From NCBI GenBank assembly GCA_036746695.1, contig DAIODP010000001.1, forward strand, positions 62,001-126,000: a stretch of 64,000 nucleotides of DNA, read 5' to 3'. The position numbers were made by a program, and so were the translations under genes. Under the pieces are notes generated by a model. That model was not told the DNA's origin. It did no database searches and saw nothing but the letters and a program-made list of their open reading frames with translations. This DNA comes from UBA3006 sp036746695. Lineage in GTDB: Bacteria > Actinomycetota > Acidimicrobiia > Acidimicrobiales > Ilumatobacteraceae. How positions within the stretch are numbered: the stretch's first letter is position 1; every line of letters starts with the position of its first letter. Positions 41,527 to 49,635 of this stretch are shown in pieces.

Positions 41527-42711
41527 TCAGGCTCGTTGAAGCGAGAGTGCCTTTACAGTTCCGATTTCACCCGGACGTATCGGCTTCGTTGGTAACGAGA
41601 TGGCCTCGAAGTCCGGATCGACATAATTGACCTCAAACTTCATGCCTTTGGTCAGTTGTCCTGTTGAACGTCGCATCGACTTATCGATCAGCGAGATGAC
41701 AACACCCTTCTGACCCGCACGCCCTGTTCGACCGGAACGGTGGATGTAATCCTTCGGATCTTCTGGAAGATCGAAGTGAATCACTACCGGCACAGCATCA
41801 ATGTGAATACCACGTGCGGCTACGTCGGTTGCAACCATGACGGTTGCTTTGCCACGGCGAAACTGCTCTAGCGCCTTTTCGCGCTGTGCTTGGCTTCGAT
41901 TGCCGTGAATGACACATGTGCTCATGCCCATTGAATCGAGGTTCTTTGCAAGCCTGTCAGAACCATGCTTGGTCCGGCAAAAAACAATCGCCCGCTCGTA
42001 GTGAGTGGCAATCTCGGCAACCATGCGCGTTCGATCTTCTCGCCCAACGTTCCAAAACAAGTGATCGATATCGCCTGCATTCTCTGCTGCTGCAATCTGA
42101 TGCCTCTTTGGCGCATTCTGAAACTCTTTGATCAATGCGTCAACATCGCCATCAAGAGTTGCCGAGAACAGCAACGTTTGACGATTCTTAGACACCGCAC
42201 GCATAATCCGTTTGACTGCGGGCATGAATCCCATGTCGGCCATACGGTCGGCCTCATCGATTACTGCAAGCGCTACGGCACCAAGATCAAGATCTCTACG
42301 CTTGATGAGGTCTTCAAGACGACCTGGCGTTGCCACAACGATGCTTGCTGCGCGTGCGGCTTTCACCTGCGGCCCATACCCTGCACCACCGTAAACAGCA
42401 GCAACACGAATGTCGCTACCCGAGCACAACATAGAAACTTCTTTAGCCACCTGGGCAGCAAGTTCTCGCGTAGGCACAAGGACTAAACCCTGCGGACGAC
42501 CTGGCTTTGACTTTTCTACCTTCAGTGCAAGCGCGATGCCGAAGGCCAGGGTCTTGCCAGAACCTGTTGGTGCCTTTCCGCAAATGTCGTGACCTTGCAG
42601 TGCGTCGGGCAATGTTGCAGCCTGAACCGGGAATGGGCTTGTGATGTCGCGTGCAAGTAAACCTGCAACGATTCTTTCGGGGACGCCAAGCGCCGACCAA
42701 CTCGTACTCAT
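41527..42711 (-). CDS. DEAD-box RNA helicase
   Basis: An ATP-dependent RNA helicase (394 aa) with the full motif set. The Q motif is near SPFPVQAATLPDALQG; motif I is APTGSGKT, Ia PTRELAAQ, Ib TPGRLEDL, II DEAD, III SAT, IV VFCRTKHGSDRL, V ATDVAARGIHID and VI HRSGRTGRAG. The C-terminal tail after motif VI is short (about 60 residues) without RGG repeats. The ATG at 42711 has GAGGAG upstream. It may work in ribosome assembly or cold adaptation; no specific paralogue can be assigned. Confidence 0.95.
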   Translation of the reverse strand: MSTSWSALGVPERIVAGLLARDITSPFPVQAATLPDALQGHDICGKAPTGSGKTLAFGIALALKVEKSKPGRPQGLVLVPTRELAAQVAKEVSMLCSGSDIRVAAVYGGAGYGPQVKAARAASIVVATPGRLEDLIKRRDLDLGAVALAVIDEADRMADMGFMPAVKRIMRAVSKNRQTLLFSATLDGDVDALIKEFQNAPKRHQIAAAENAGDIDHLFWNVGREDRTRMVAEIATHYERAIVFCRTKHGSDRLAKNLDSMGMSTCVIHGNRSQAQREKALEQFRRGKATVMVATDVAARGIHIDAVPVVIHFDLPEDPKDYIHRSGRTGRAGQKGVVISLIDKSMRRSTGQLTKGMKFEVNYVDPDFEAISLPTKPIRPGEIGTVKALSLQRA

Positions 42712-42746
42712 GTGTTTCTCCTCAATTGCCTAGGGGGTTGTGCGAC

Positions 42747-44039
42747 CTACCGGCCAAGCACACGACGCAAATAGTCGTTTGTGAACACACCCTCGGGATC
42801 GAGACGGTTCCGAACTTCAATAAAACGCTGATATTCAGGATACAGGCTCGACAACGACTCTGCTGACTGAAAGTGAATCTTTCCCCAATGAGGCCTGCCG
42901 CCGTAATCCATCATGATCTCTTCAACGGCACGGAAGTACGGCTCGTATTGCATTCCCTTGAAAACGTGCACTGCAATGTACGCACTTGAGCGACCATAAC
43001 TTGTCGAAAGCGATACATCGTCCGGTGCAGTAAACCTGACTTCCACTGGAAAATTGAGCAACAGACCTTCGTCATCAACAAGTTTCATTACCTGTTCAAG
43101 AGCCGGTACGACCGACTCCCTGTTGATTGAATACTCCATCTCGTAAAAGCGAACCAGTCTTTTGCTAGCAAAAATCTTGTAACTGGCGTTGACGTATTCG
43201 ACACGCCCTGAACTAGGCAACACCTTTGCCAGCCGAGGAATCAGACCAGGACGCATTCTCCCCAAATAACACAATGCACCAAAGGCCAAGTTCTCCATGA
43301 AGATTTTATTCCACCAGTGCGCGAAACGCCGCGGCGCATCTGACGGAAGATCGCAAATATTGTTTCGTTTCGTAAGCGCCCAACCTGTATGTGGAATCCA
43401 ATAAAATTCAAAGAAGTCATTGTCATTAACCAGCTGATCAATATTTGCGAGCACATCCCTCACTCGCATAGGTTGCTCAACCGCGCTTAATTGAAATGCT
43501 GGAACCACCCGCATCGTCAATGTGCTGAGCACGCCAAGCGCGCCCAAGCCAACTCGACCGACATGGAAAACTTCGTCGTTCTCGTGTTCGGAGCACTGCA
43601 AAACATTTCCACCAGAATTAATGAGACGAAAACCGACCACCTGGGCAGCCAGGCCCGTTCGACCCTGACCCGTTCCATGTGTAGACGTTGACAGGGCTCC
43701 AGCAATCGTCTGATAAGTAACATCGCCAAGGTTCGGCATGGCAAGACCCTCACGATGCAGTCGCTCATTCAGATCTGCCAGAACTATTCCCGATTGCACT
43801 GTTACGCAGGTTCGATCTGCGCTCACTTCAAGAAACTCGCAATAGTTACGCAGGTCAACCAAAATGTCGTCGGCTACAGCAATCGCTGTGAAACTATGTC
43901 CAGACCCCACCAATTTCACACGACGCTTAGCCGCTTGCGCAAACCGCACAATGGCGACGAGTTCGTTTTCGGAAGATGGAAAATGCACCGCCTTGGGTGT
44001 GGCTCGTTGATTGCCCGCCCAATTCTTCCAGCGTTTCAT
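42747..44039 (-). CDS. FAD-linked aldonolactone oxidase-like protein
   Basis: A VAO-family flavoprotein (430 aa) of the gulonolactone/arabinonolactone oxidase group. The N-terminal FAD domain has the VGSGHSFTAIA motif with the His that commonly binds FAD covalently (near residue 48), and AGALSTSTHGTGQG. The C-terminal ALO domain ends with GGRPHWGKIHF, the family signature. No signal peptide is evident. The ATG at 44039 is 6 bases after TAAGGT (44046-44051). Likely oxidises an aldono-lactone or sugar alcohol; the exact substrate is unknown. Confidence 0.92.
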   Translation of the reverse strand: MKRWKNWAGNQRATPKAVHFPSSENELVAIVRFAQAAKRRVKLVGSGHSFTAIAVADDILVDLRNYCEFLEVSADRTCVTVQSGIVLADLNERLHREGLAMPNLGDVTYQTIAGALSTSTHGTGQGRTGLAAQVVGFRLINSGGNVLQCSEHENDEVFHVGRVGLGALGVLSTLTMRVVPAFQLSAVEQPMRVRDVLANIDQLVNDNDFFEFYWIPHTGWALTKRNNICDLPSDAPRRFAHWWNKIFMENLAFGALCYLGRMRPGLIPRLAKVLPSSGRVEYVNASYKIFASKRLVRFYEMEYSINRESVVPALEQVMKLVDDEGLLLNFPVEVRFTAPDDVSLSTSYGRSSAYIAVHVFKGMQYEPYFRAVEEIMMDYGGRPHWGKIHFQSAESLSSLYPEYQRFIEVRNRLDPEGVFTNDYLRRVLGR

Positions 44040-44045
44040 ACGGAA

Positions 44046-44051
44046 ACCTTA
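44046..44051 (-). promoter_or_regulatory. Leaderless -10 element for aldonolactone oxidase-like gene
   Basis: TAAGGT on the minus strand, 6 bases before ATG at 44039. Its first three bases are the stop codon of the upstream MFS gene. Confidence 0.45.
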
Positions 44052-45311
44052 GGCCGAATTCTTCACCGAGGCCCGACCAACCCGAACAATCACCGAGATC
44101 AGCAACACAGCAGCAAGCAGCGTTCCTAAGTTTGAGAGCCAATGGAATCCGATGGCTTTGCGAATGAAACCACTGGAGAACCCGGCCATTCCCCCGAAAA
44201 AACTCATCAGCAAATCAGCAGTTCCCTGAACTCGGACACGAGACTCGGTAGCAACAGAGTCGACCAAGAGGCTTGATCCACCGATTAAACCAAAACTCCA
44301 TCCGATGCCGAGCAACCATAGAGAAGGAAAAAGTAAGGCGGGAGAATCGCCCGCGAGGGCAGACATAACAGTGCTACCTATCAGCAACAATGAACCGATC
44401 ATGATCGTGTTGTATCTACCCCGCAAGTCAGAAAACTTACCGATTAGCAGGCTAAATGCATACATGCCAACAATGTGAAGGGATATGACATAGGCACTTA
44501 CAGTTTCGTGGCCGTGGCCTTTCAAATGCACGGGTGTCATGGTCATGACGGCAACCATCGTCATCTGCGAGATGACCATGCTCGTAAGCGCCAGTCGACC
44601 ATCGGCAGAGCCCCTGAATACCACCCAGACATCTCTGAAAGATCGTTTGGGTACACCTGCTGCAGTCTGAGAATTCAGCCCACCAGCAACTTCCAATGGG
44701 TCGGGTTTCAATCGAAACGAGGTGTTTATCAGCGATGTGAGAAAGAAAAGTCCAGAAAATATCCACGGTCCGGTGTACTGGTTCCATCCGAACAGTGACA
44801 TCCCTAATTCTTCGGCAGGGCGAATCAGCAAGGGGCCGAACACGGCGCCAAACGTGGAAGCGAACAAGATTCGGCTCATTGCCGCTCCCCTGTTATTGGC
44901 TTGCGCCAAATCAGTAGCTGCGTACCGTGAAAGCAAATTGGCCGCCTGACCATTGCCAAACAGAAACAAACCAAGGATGAAAATCCACATGGTTTTTGTC
45001 TCTGCCCCAACTCCCGCAATAAGGCCGCCGACGATCGCGAGTACATAGCCAATCTGTAGCCCTCTGCGACGGCCGTGCTGGTTCATCTGTCTAGCCAACA
45101 CCTGAGCCATGAACGCGGTGCCCATCGTGACTGTTGCTGATGCAGCACCGCCCCAAGGAGTGCTCTGGCCCAGAATGTCTTGCATCACGAACGCACCGAC
45201 GGTTACGGCTGCAGCAAGGGCCGCGGAACCCGCGATTTGGCTTGCAACTAAAACACGAAGGGTGTTTTTCTGGATATCGGCGATCTCTTCAATGGACCGA
45301 GTGTTTGACAC
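44049..45311 (-). CDS. MFS transporter
   Basis: A major facilitator superfamily permease (420 aa) with about twelve membrane segments in two halves. The MNQHGRRRGLQIGY stretch (near residue 77) fits the loop 2-3 motif. A central cytoplasmic loop (about 205-235) holds the polar KPDPLEVAGG segment, and the second half contains IGKFSDLRGRYNTIMIG. GTG at 45311 is preceded by TAGTTT (45318-45323) with a 6-base spacer. Substrate and direction are unknown. Confidence 0.9.
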   Translation of the reverse strand: MSNTRSIEEIADIQKNTLRVLVASQIAGSAALAAAVTVGAFVMQDILGQSTPWGGAASATVTMGTAFMAQVLARQMNQHGRRRGLQIGYVLAIVGGLIAGVGAETKTMWIFILGLFLFGNGQAANLLSRYAATDLAQANNRGAAMSRILFASTFGAVFGPLLIRPAEELGMSLFGWNQYTGPWIFSGLFFLTSLINTSFRLKPDPLEVAGGLNSQTAAGVPKRSFRDVWVVFRGSADGRLALTSMVISQMTMVAVMTMTPVHLKGHGHETVSAYVISLHIVGMYAFSLLIGKFSDLRGRYNTIMIGSLLLIGSTVMSALAGDSPALLFPSLWLLGIGWSFGLIGGSSLLVDSVATESRVRVQGTADLLMSFFGGMAGFSSGFIRKAIGFHWLSNLGTLLAAVLLISVIVRVGRASVKNSA

Positions 45312-45317
45312 GCAATA

Positions 45318-45323
45318 AAACTA
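45318..45323 (-). promoter_or_regulatory. Leaderless -10 element for MFS gene
   Basis: TAGTTT on the minus strand, 6 bases before the GTG at 45311, lying just downstream of tRNA-Leu. Confidence 0.45.
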
Positions 45324-45333
45324 CTTGGTGCTG

Positions 45334-45420
45334 TGGTGTCGAAGAGGGGACTTGAACCCCTACGCCCTTTCGAGCGCCAGCCCCTCAAGCTGGTGCGTCT
45401 GCCAATTTCGCCACTCCGAC
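45334..45420 (-). tRNA. tRNA-Leu (anticodon GAG)
   Basis: An 87-base class II tRNA with encoded CCA. Acceptor stem GTCGGAG pairs with CTTCGAC (one G-U). The anticodon arm is CCAGC-TTGAGGG-GCTGG, giving GAG, which reads CTC/CTT leucine codons. A long variable arm (GCTCGAAAGGGC region) and the T-arm with GTTCAAG are present. It is a single isolated gene between secG and the MFS transporter. Confidence 0.96.
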
Positions 45421-45430
45421 GTGGAATTCT

Positions 45431-45436
45431 ATTTTA
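45431..45436 (-). promoter_or_regulatory. Candidate -10 element for tRNA-Leu
   Basis: TAAAAT on the minus strand, 10 bases before the mature tRNA 5' end. A poor -35 candidate TTGCTT lies 19 bases further upstream, inside the end of secG. Confidence 0.35.
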
Positions 45437-45453
45437 CTCCAAGCTTGGCTTAA

Positions 45454-45693
45454 TTAAGCAAGCAACATACCTAATGCAACAACCGTAAACAGCCAAATCA
45501 ACCCAAATACTGTGGTGATGCGATTGAGATTTCTCTCTGCTGCTGCCGAACCCAAAGCTGTTGAACCACTGCCCCCTCCGAACATGTCGCTCAAACCGCC
45601 GCCACGACCGCTGTGTAATAGAACACCGACGATCATCGCAAACATTGAAATGACATTAAGTACGAGGCTGAGGTATTTGATGAATTCACGCAC
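45454..45693 (-). CDS. secG: Preprotein translocase subunit SecG
   Basis: A 79-residue two-helix membrane protein of the SecYEG channel. The first hydrophobic segment (YLSLVLNVISMFAMIVGVLLH) is followed by the conserved HSGRGGGLSDMFGGGSGS loop and the second helix (TTVFGLIWLFTVVALGML). GTG at 45693. In actinobacteria secG usually follows tpiA; here the oppABCDF-type operon separates them. The palindrome GCTTAATTAAGC (45448-45459) covers its stop codon. Confidence 0.95.
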   Translation of the reverse strand: MREFIKYLSLVLNVISMFAMIVGVLLHSGRGGGLSDMFGGGSGSTALGSAAAERNLNRITTVFGLIWLFTVVALGMLLA

Positions 45694-45708
45694 GGCAAAA
45701 TTCTATCC

Positions 45709-46683
45709 TCAGGATTCTGGGAAATGGCAGGCCGACATCTGGCCAGTGGGACGAACGATCAGCGCGGGTTCACTCGTTTCACAAAGTGCTTGGGCCTTCC
45801 AACAACGTGTCCGGAAACGACATCCCGAGGGTGGATTGACCGGCGAAGGAACATCCCCCTCAAGCATGATGCGCTTACGGGATCGTTCCGTTGTTGGATT
45901 GGCAATCGGGACCGCAGAAAGAAGCGCCTTCGTGTAGGGATGCGTTGGGTGGTCGTACACCGCGTCCTTGGCTCCAATTTCTACGATCTTGCCTAGGTAC
46001 ATCACGGCTACTTGGTCTGCGATATGTCGAACAACCGATAAATCGTGGGCGATAAACACATACGACATGCCCAAACGCTTCTGCAAGTCACCGAAAAGAT
46101 TGACGATACCAGCCTGGATACTGACGTCTAAGGCAGAAACTGGCTCATCAAGAATGATCAGATCCGGATTCAACGCCAACGCGCGCGCGATACCAATTCT
46201 TTGGCGTTGTCCGCCCGAAAACTCGTGAGGAAAGCGTTTAGCGTGGTCGCTTGCAAGCCCCACCAGCTGCAACAACTCCACAACCTTCTCATCGTGGTTG
46301 CCCGAAATACCTTGCACGGTGAACGGCTCGGCGATCGATGCGCCAACTGTCATCTTTGGATCAAGCGATGCAAAAGGATCTTGAAAAACTATCTGCATCC
46401 TTCGACGAAGGATTCGCAATTCTTCGAAACTAAGCGTCGAAAGATTGTTGCCGTCGAAGATAACACTGCCCGAAGTTGGCTCAATAAGATGCAGCAAGCA
46501 ACGACCAACAGTTGTCTTGCCACTGCCCGACTCGCCAACTATTCCAAGAGTGTGTCCACGTTCAAGGGTGAACGAAACATCGGACACCGCCTGAACAATT
46601 CTTTTGCTTTTACGTAAACCCGAATTCTTTCTCAGTTCAAAGTGCTTGACTAGTGATTTAACTTCCAGCAATGGTGACGACAT
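45709..46683 (-). CDS. oppF: Oligopeptide-type ABC transporter ATPase OppF
   Basis: An OppF/DppF-type ATPase (324 aa). It has Walker A GESGSGKTT, signature FSGGQRQRIGIARAL, Walker B LIILDEPVSALDVS and the C-terminal oligopeptide-transporter domain GCRFRTRCWKAQALC, which in this family can hold an Fe-S cluster or metal. The ATG at 46683 overlaps the oppD stop by one base. Last gene of the opp operon. Confidence 0.95.
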   Translation of the reverse strand: MSSPLLEVKSLVKHFELRKNSGLRKSKRIVQAVSDVSFTLERGHTLGIVGESGSGKTTVGRCLLHLIEPTSGSVIFDGNNLSTLSFEELRILRRRMQIVFQDPFASLDPKMTVGASIAEPFTVQGISGNHDEKVVELLQLVGLASDHAKRFPHEFSGGQRQRIGIARALALNPDLIILDEPVSALDVSIQAGIVNLFGDLQKRLGMSYVFIAHDLSVVRHIADQVAVMYLGKIVEIGAKDAVYDHPTHPYTKALLSAVPIANPTTERSRKRIMLEGDVPSPVNPPSGCRFRTRCWKAQALCETSEPALIVRPTGQMSACHFPES

Positions 46684-47663
46684 CAGATGGCTCCTTCAAC
46701 TGAAAGCTCTTCAGCACGAATACAAGCAGTTTGCACATTCATGAAATCCCGCAACGGTGGAAGCAACTCGTCACAAGCAGGCTGTACATGCGGACAGCGT
46801 GGCGCGAACCCGCAACCAGGAGGTGGGTTCAACATATTTGGCGGAAAGCCCAAGATCGGTTGAAGTCGATCTACGCCTTCTTGCGGCAACGAAGCGAGTA
46901 AACCGCGTGTATACGGATGGCTCGGATGTTCGAACAATGAAGCAACCGAACCTTTTTCAACGTTGCGTCCTGCGTACATCACATTGACACGATCGGCAAC
47001 GCGTGAGATAACGCCAAGATCGTGGGTTATCAGTACGACCGCAGTGCCAAACGTTTGTTGAACACGCTGGATCACTTCAAGAATTTGGGCTTGCACGGTG
47101 ACGTCGAGCGCAGTAGTCGGTTCGTCTGCAACCAAAACTTTTGGATTATTAGCAATGGCCATTGCGATTACCACACGCTGGCGCATGCCACCAGAAAACT
47201 CATGTGGATATTGCCGTGCCCTTTCATCAGGCTGTGGTATTCCAACGATGTCCAACAGCTCGACCGCCTTTGCAAATGCCGTCTTCTGCGAAATCTTTTG
47301 ATGTGATTGCAGCATCTCTACGATTTGATCGCCTACACGGTGCACGGGGTTGAGTGCCGAAAGAGGATCTTGGAAAATCATCGAAAGTAACCGCCCCCTG
47401 ACAGAGCGCAGAACCTTTGGCGGGGCGCCAATTAATTCCTGGCCATTCAATACGACAGAACCAGTGACATGGGCACGTTTAGGCAACAATCCCATTGCGG
47501 CGAGAAACGTGACCGATTTGCCAGAGCCCGACTCGCCAACCACACCAACAATCTCGCCTGCGTGCACGTCAACGTCCACGCCCCGTACAGCCGTAAGCGG
47601 TCCGGCCGGAGTGGCGAAGGTAACGCTCAAATCACGTATCGAAAGAACCAATTCGGACATCAT
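46683..47663 (-). CDS. oppD: Oligopeptide-type ABC transporter ATPase OppD
   Basis: An OppD/DppD-type ATPase (326 aa). Walker A is GESGSGKS, the Q-loop is MIFQDPLSALNP, the signature is FSGGMRQRVVIAMAI and Walker B is VLVADEPTTALDV. The C-terminal cysteine motif is GCGFAPRCPHVQPACD. Two adjacent ATG codons (47663 and 47660) are possible starts; both overlap the oppC stop. Works with oppF to power peptide-type import. Confidence 0.95.
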   Translation of the reverse strand: MMSELVLSIRDLSVTFATPAGPLTAVRGVDVDVHAGEIVGVVGESGSGKSVTFLAAMGLLPKRAHVTGSVVLNGQELIGAPPKVLRSVRGRLLSMIFQDPLSALNPVHRVGDQIVEMLQSHQKISQKTAFAKAVELLDIVGIPQPDERARQYPHEFSGGMRQRVVIAMAIANNPKVLVADEPTTALDVTVQAQILEVIQRVQQTFGTAVVLITHDLGVISRVADRVNVMYAGRNVEKGSVASLFEHPSHPYTRGLLASLPQEGVDRLQPILGFPPNMLNPPPGCGFAPRCPHVQPACDELLPPLRDFMNVQTACIRAEELSVEGAI

Positions 47664-48574
47664 TCGCCCCTATCCAAACGGGGGTCGGTCGCGTCTCTCA
47701 ACGCATCGCCAATGAAGTTGATGCAAAGAGATATCAAGACCAAAGCAACACAGGGGAAAACCGCTATCCACCAATAGCCAGTCTGAACCGCACCCTTAGC
47801 GCCGCCTACTAAGACACCAAGCGAAGTGGCACCATCTCCGGCTTGTGGCCCATAACCGAAGAAGGCCAGCGTCGCCTCCGCAGTGATTGCGCCAACAACC
47901 GAAAACGTCAGGGCCACCATGATTGGGCCAACAGAGTTTGGCAAGAGGTGACGCATGATGATGTACCGACGGGTTGCTCCTACAGCCCGCGCAGCCTCTA
48001 TGAACTCGCGCTCTTTCAACGCCAGAATCTGACCACGAACAATACGAGCAACACCCATCCAACCGAAGATTGCTAATAAGAACACAATGAATCGGATTGA
48101 TGACTTATCACCGATAATCGGCGAAAGCCAGCTGACAGCCCCAATGGTGTTTCGAACAACTAAGAGAGCGACCAAAAATGGAAAAGCGAGAAACAAGTCG
48201 GTTACGCGCATAACGATGTCATCAAACTTTCCACCCCTGAAGCCCGCTACTGCGCCGATCAAACACCCGATCGCCACCGAAATGATCGCGCTAGAAGCAC
48301 CGATTATCAGCGAAACCCTGATCCCAAAAATCAATCGGCTATACAGGTCGCGACCGATGTCGTCTGTTCCCAACCATGCAATCCCCTGTGGCGGCAGAAA
48401 CGTGTTGGGTGGCAGTTTTACTGCCTCGTTAACTCCGTAACGAGCGGTGATTGGTGACAGAAAAACAAAGATAGTCAACACGCCGATGATGATGCTGCTC
48501 CCCACTGCCGCTTTGTGAGAGACAAAACGTCGGAAGGCCAATTTGCGCGGCGAGAGGCTTGCTATCTCAGTCAA
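47660..48574 (-). CDS. oppC: Oligopeptide-type ABC transporter permease OppC
   Basis: A DppC/OppC-like permease (about 304 aa) with the OppC N-terminal RRFVSHKAAVGSSIIIGVLTIFVFLSP segment, GTDDIGRDLYSRLIFGIRVSL, and the EAA coupling loop EREFIEAARAVGATRRYIIMRHLLPN. The start is unclear. TTG at 48574 gives LTEIASLSPRKLAFRRF and an 8-base overlap with oppB. The upstream ATG at 48616 would add 14 residues that merely retranslate the end of oppB. Confidence 0.92.
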   Translation of the reverse strand: MTEIASLSPRKLAFRRFVSHKAAVGSSIIIGVLTIFVFLSPITARYGVNEAVKLPPNTFLPPQGIAWLGTDDIGRDLYSRLIFGIRVSLIIGASSAIISVAIGCLIGAVAGFRGGKFDDIVMRVTDLFLAFPFLVALLVVRNTIGAVSWLSPIIGDKSSIRFIVFLLAIFGWMGVARIVRGQILALKEREFIEAARAVGATRRYIIMRHLLPNSVGPIMVALTFSVVGAITAEATLAFFGYGPQAGDGATSLGVLVGGAKGAVQTGYWWIAVFPCVALVLISLCINFIGDALRDATDPRLDRGE

Positions 48575-49541
48575 GGCGAATCCTTGGATCCAAGAAGGCG
48601 TAGGAAACGTCCGCAATCAAGTTGAACAACAGCACCGACGCGACGACGATCACCATCCATGGCATGAGTAACGGAAAATCGCCTTGATCAAAAGCCTTGA
48701 GGAAGTATTTACCCATACCCGGATAATCAAAAATATTCTCGGTGATGATAAGACCACCAACAATTGCCCCGATGTCCAACGCTGCGATTGTCGTTATCGG
48801 AATCAGGGCATTCCGAACTCCGTGTCGAAACAAAACCTGCCGTTCGCTGATGCCCTTTGAGCGCGCGGTGCGCATGTAGTCGGAACTGAGGACATCTAGC
48901 AACGAAGAGCGCATGTAGCGGCTGTACACCGCGATGATCTGAATGGCGACAACAAATGTTGGCAACGCCATGTGCTTCAGCATCAACACCAAATCGAAAC
49001 CAGACTGACCTGGCGGGTATACACCGCTTGTTGGAAATAACGTACTCCCAAACCACTTACTCCAGTAAACCGCGAACAGCAATTGCAAGAGTACGGCCGA
49101 AATGTATGGAGGTATCGAGATGCCTACGAAAGCAGCCGTGTTCACACTGACGTCTCGACGGCTGCCAGGCTTTAACGCAGCGAACATTCCAGCAGCAAGA
49201 CCAAACACAATGCCGATGAAACTGGCGGCACTTCCCAATCGCAATGTGTTAGCGATTGCGTCCTTCAATGCCGGCCAAACTTCCCTGCTGCCTTTGATGC
49301 TGCGCGGCCAGTTAAAGGTAACAAAATTCTGCAACCAATTGAGATACCCCAAAACGTAATTGGTATTCAGTCCATTCAGCTTGCGGTACTGCTCAACTTT
49401 TGCGCGAGTCGCGCGGGGGTTGGTGCGTTTATAACTTTCGATTGGATCTGTGCCTAATCGAAGAGCCATGTACACCAGGAACGTAACAAGAAGGAGCGTC
49501 GGTATAGCCCACACTGCGCGACGGGCGATAAACCGAAACAT
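48567..49541 (-). CDS. oppB: Oligopeptide-type ABC transporter permease OppB
   Basis: An OppB/DppB permease (324 aa). The N-terminal RRAVWAIPTLLLVTFLVYMALRLGTDP helix is followed by the periplasmic insert with YLNWLQNFVTFNWPRS, typical of OppB. The coupling loop is SSDYMRTARSKGISERQVLFRHGVRNALIP. The ATG at 49541 has GAGGGGAG upstream. Between oppA and oppB lies a strong hairpin (49562-49605), which may lower permease expression relative to the binding protein. Confidence 0.95.
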   Translation of the reverse strand: MFRFIARRAVWAIPTLLLVTFLVYMALRLGTDPIESYKRTNPRATRAKVEQYRKLNGLNTNYVLGYLNWLQNFVTFNWPRSIKGSREVWPALKDAIANTLRLGSAASFIGIVFGLAAGMFAALKPGSRRDVSVNTAAFVGISIPPYISAVLLQLLFAVYWSKWFGSTLFPTSGVYPPGQSGFDLVLMLKHMALPTFVVAIQIIAVYSRYMRSSLLDVLSSDYMRTARSKGISERQVLFRHGVRNALIPITTIAALDIGAIVGGLIITENIFDYPGMGKYFLKAFDQGDFPLLMPWMVIVVASVLLFNLIADVSYAFLDPRIRLD

Positions 49542-49561
49542 GTGTCTCCCCTCTATGCGCA

Positions 49562-49605
49562 GACGGCGCGCGAACTACGTAAATCTACGTAATCCGCGCA
49601 CCGTC
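49562..49605 (-). promoter_or_regulatory. 20-bp intercistronic hairpin between oppA and oppB
   Basis: On the minus strand GACGGTGCGCG...CGCGCGCCGTC encloses TACGTA-GATT-TACGTA. Together they form a nearly continuous 20-bp stem with three G-U pairs and a 4-base loop. No U-tract follows. Such stems often protect the upstream binding-protein mRNA from 3' decay or cause partial termination. Confidence 0.7.
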
Positions 49606-49635
49606 GATGCGTATTGCCTATTTAGTAATTGTGCT

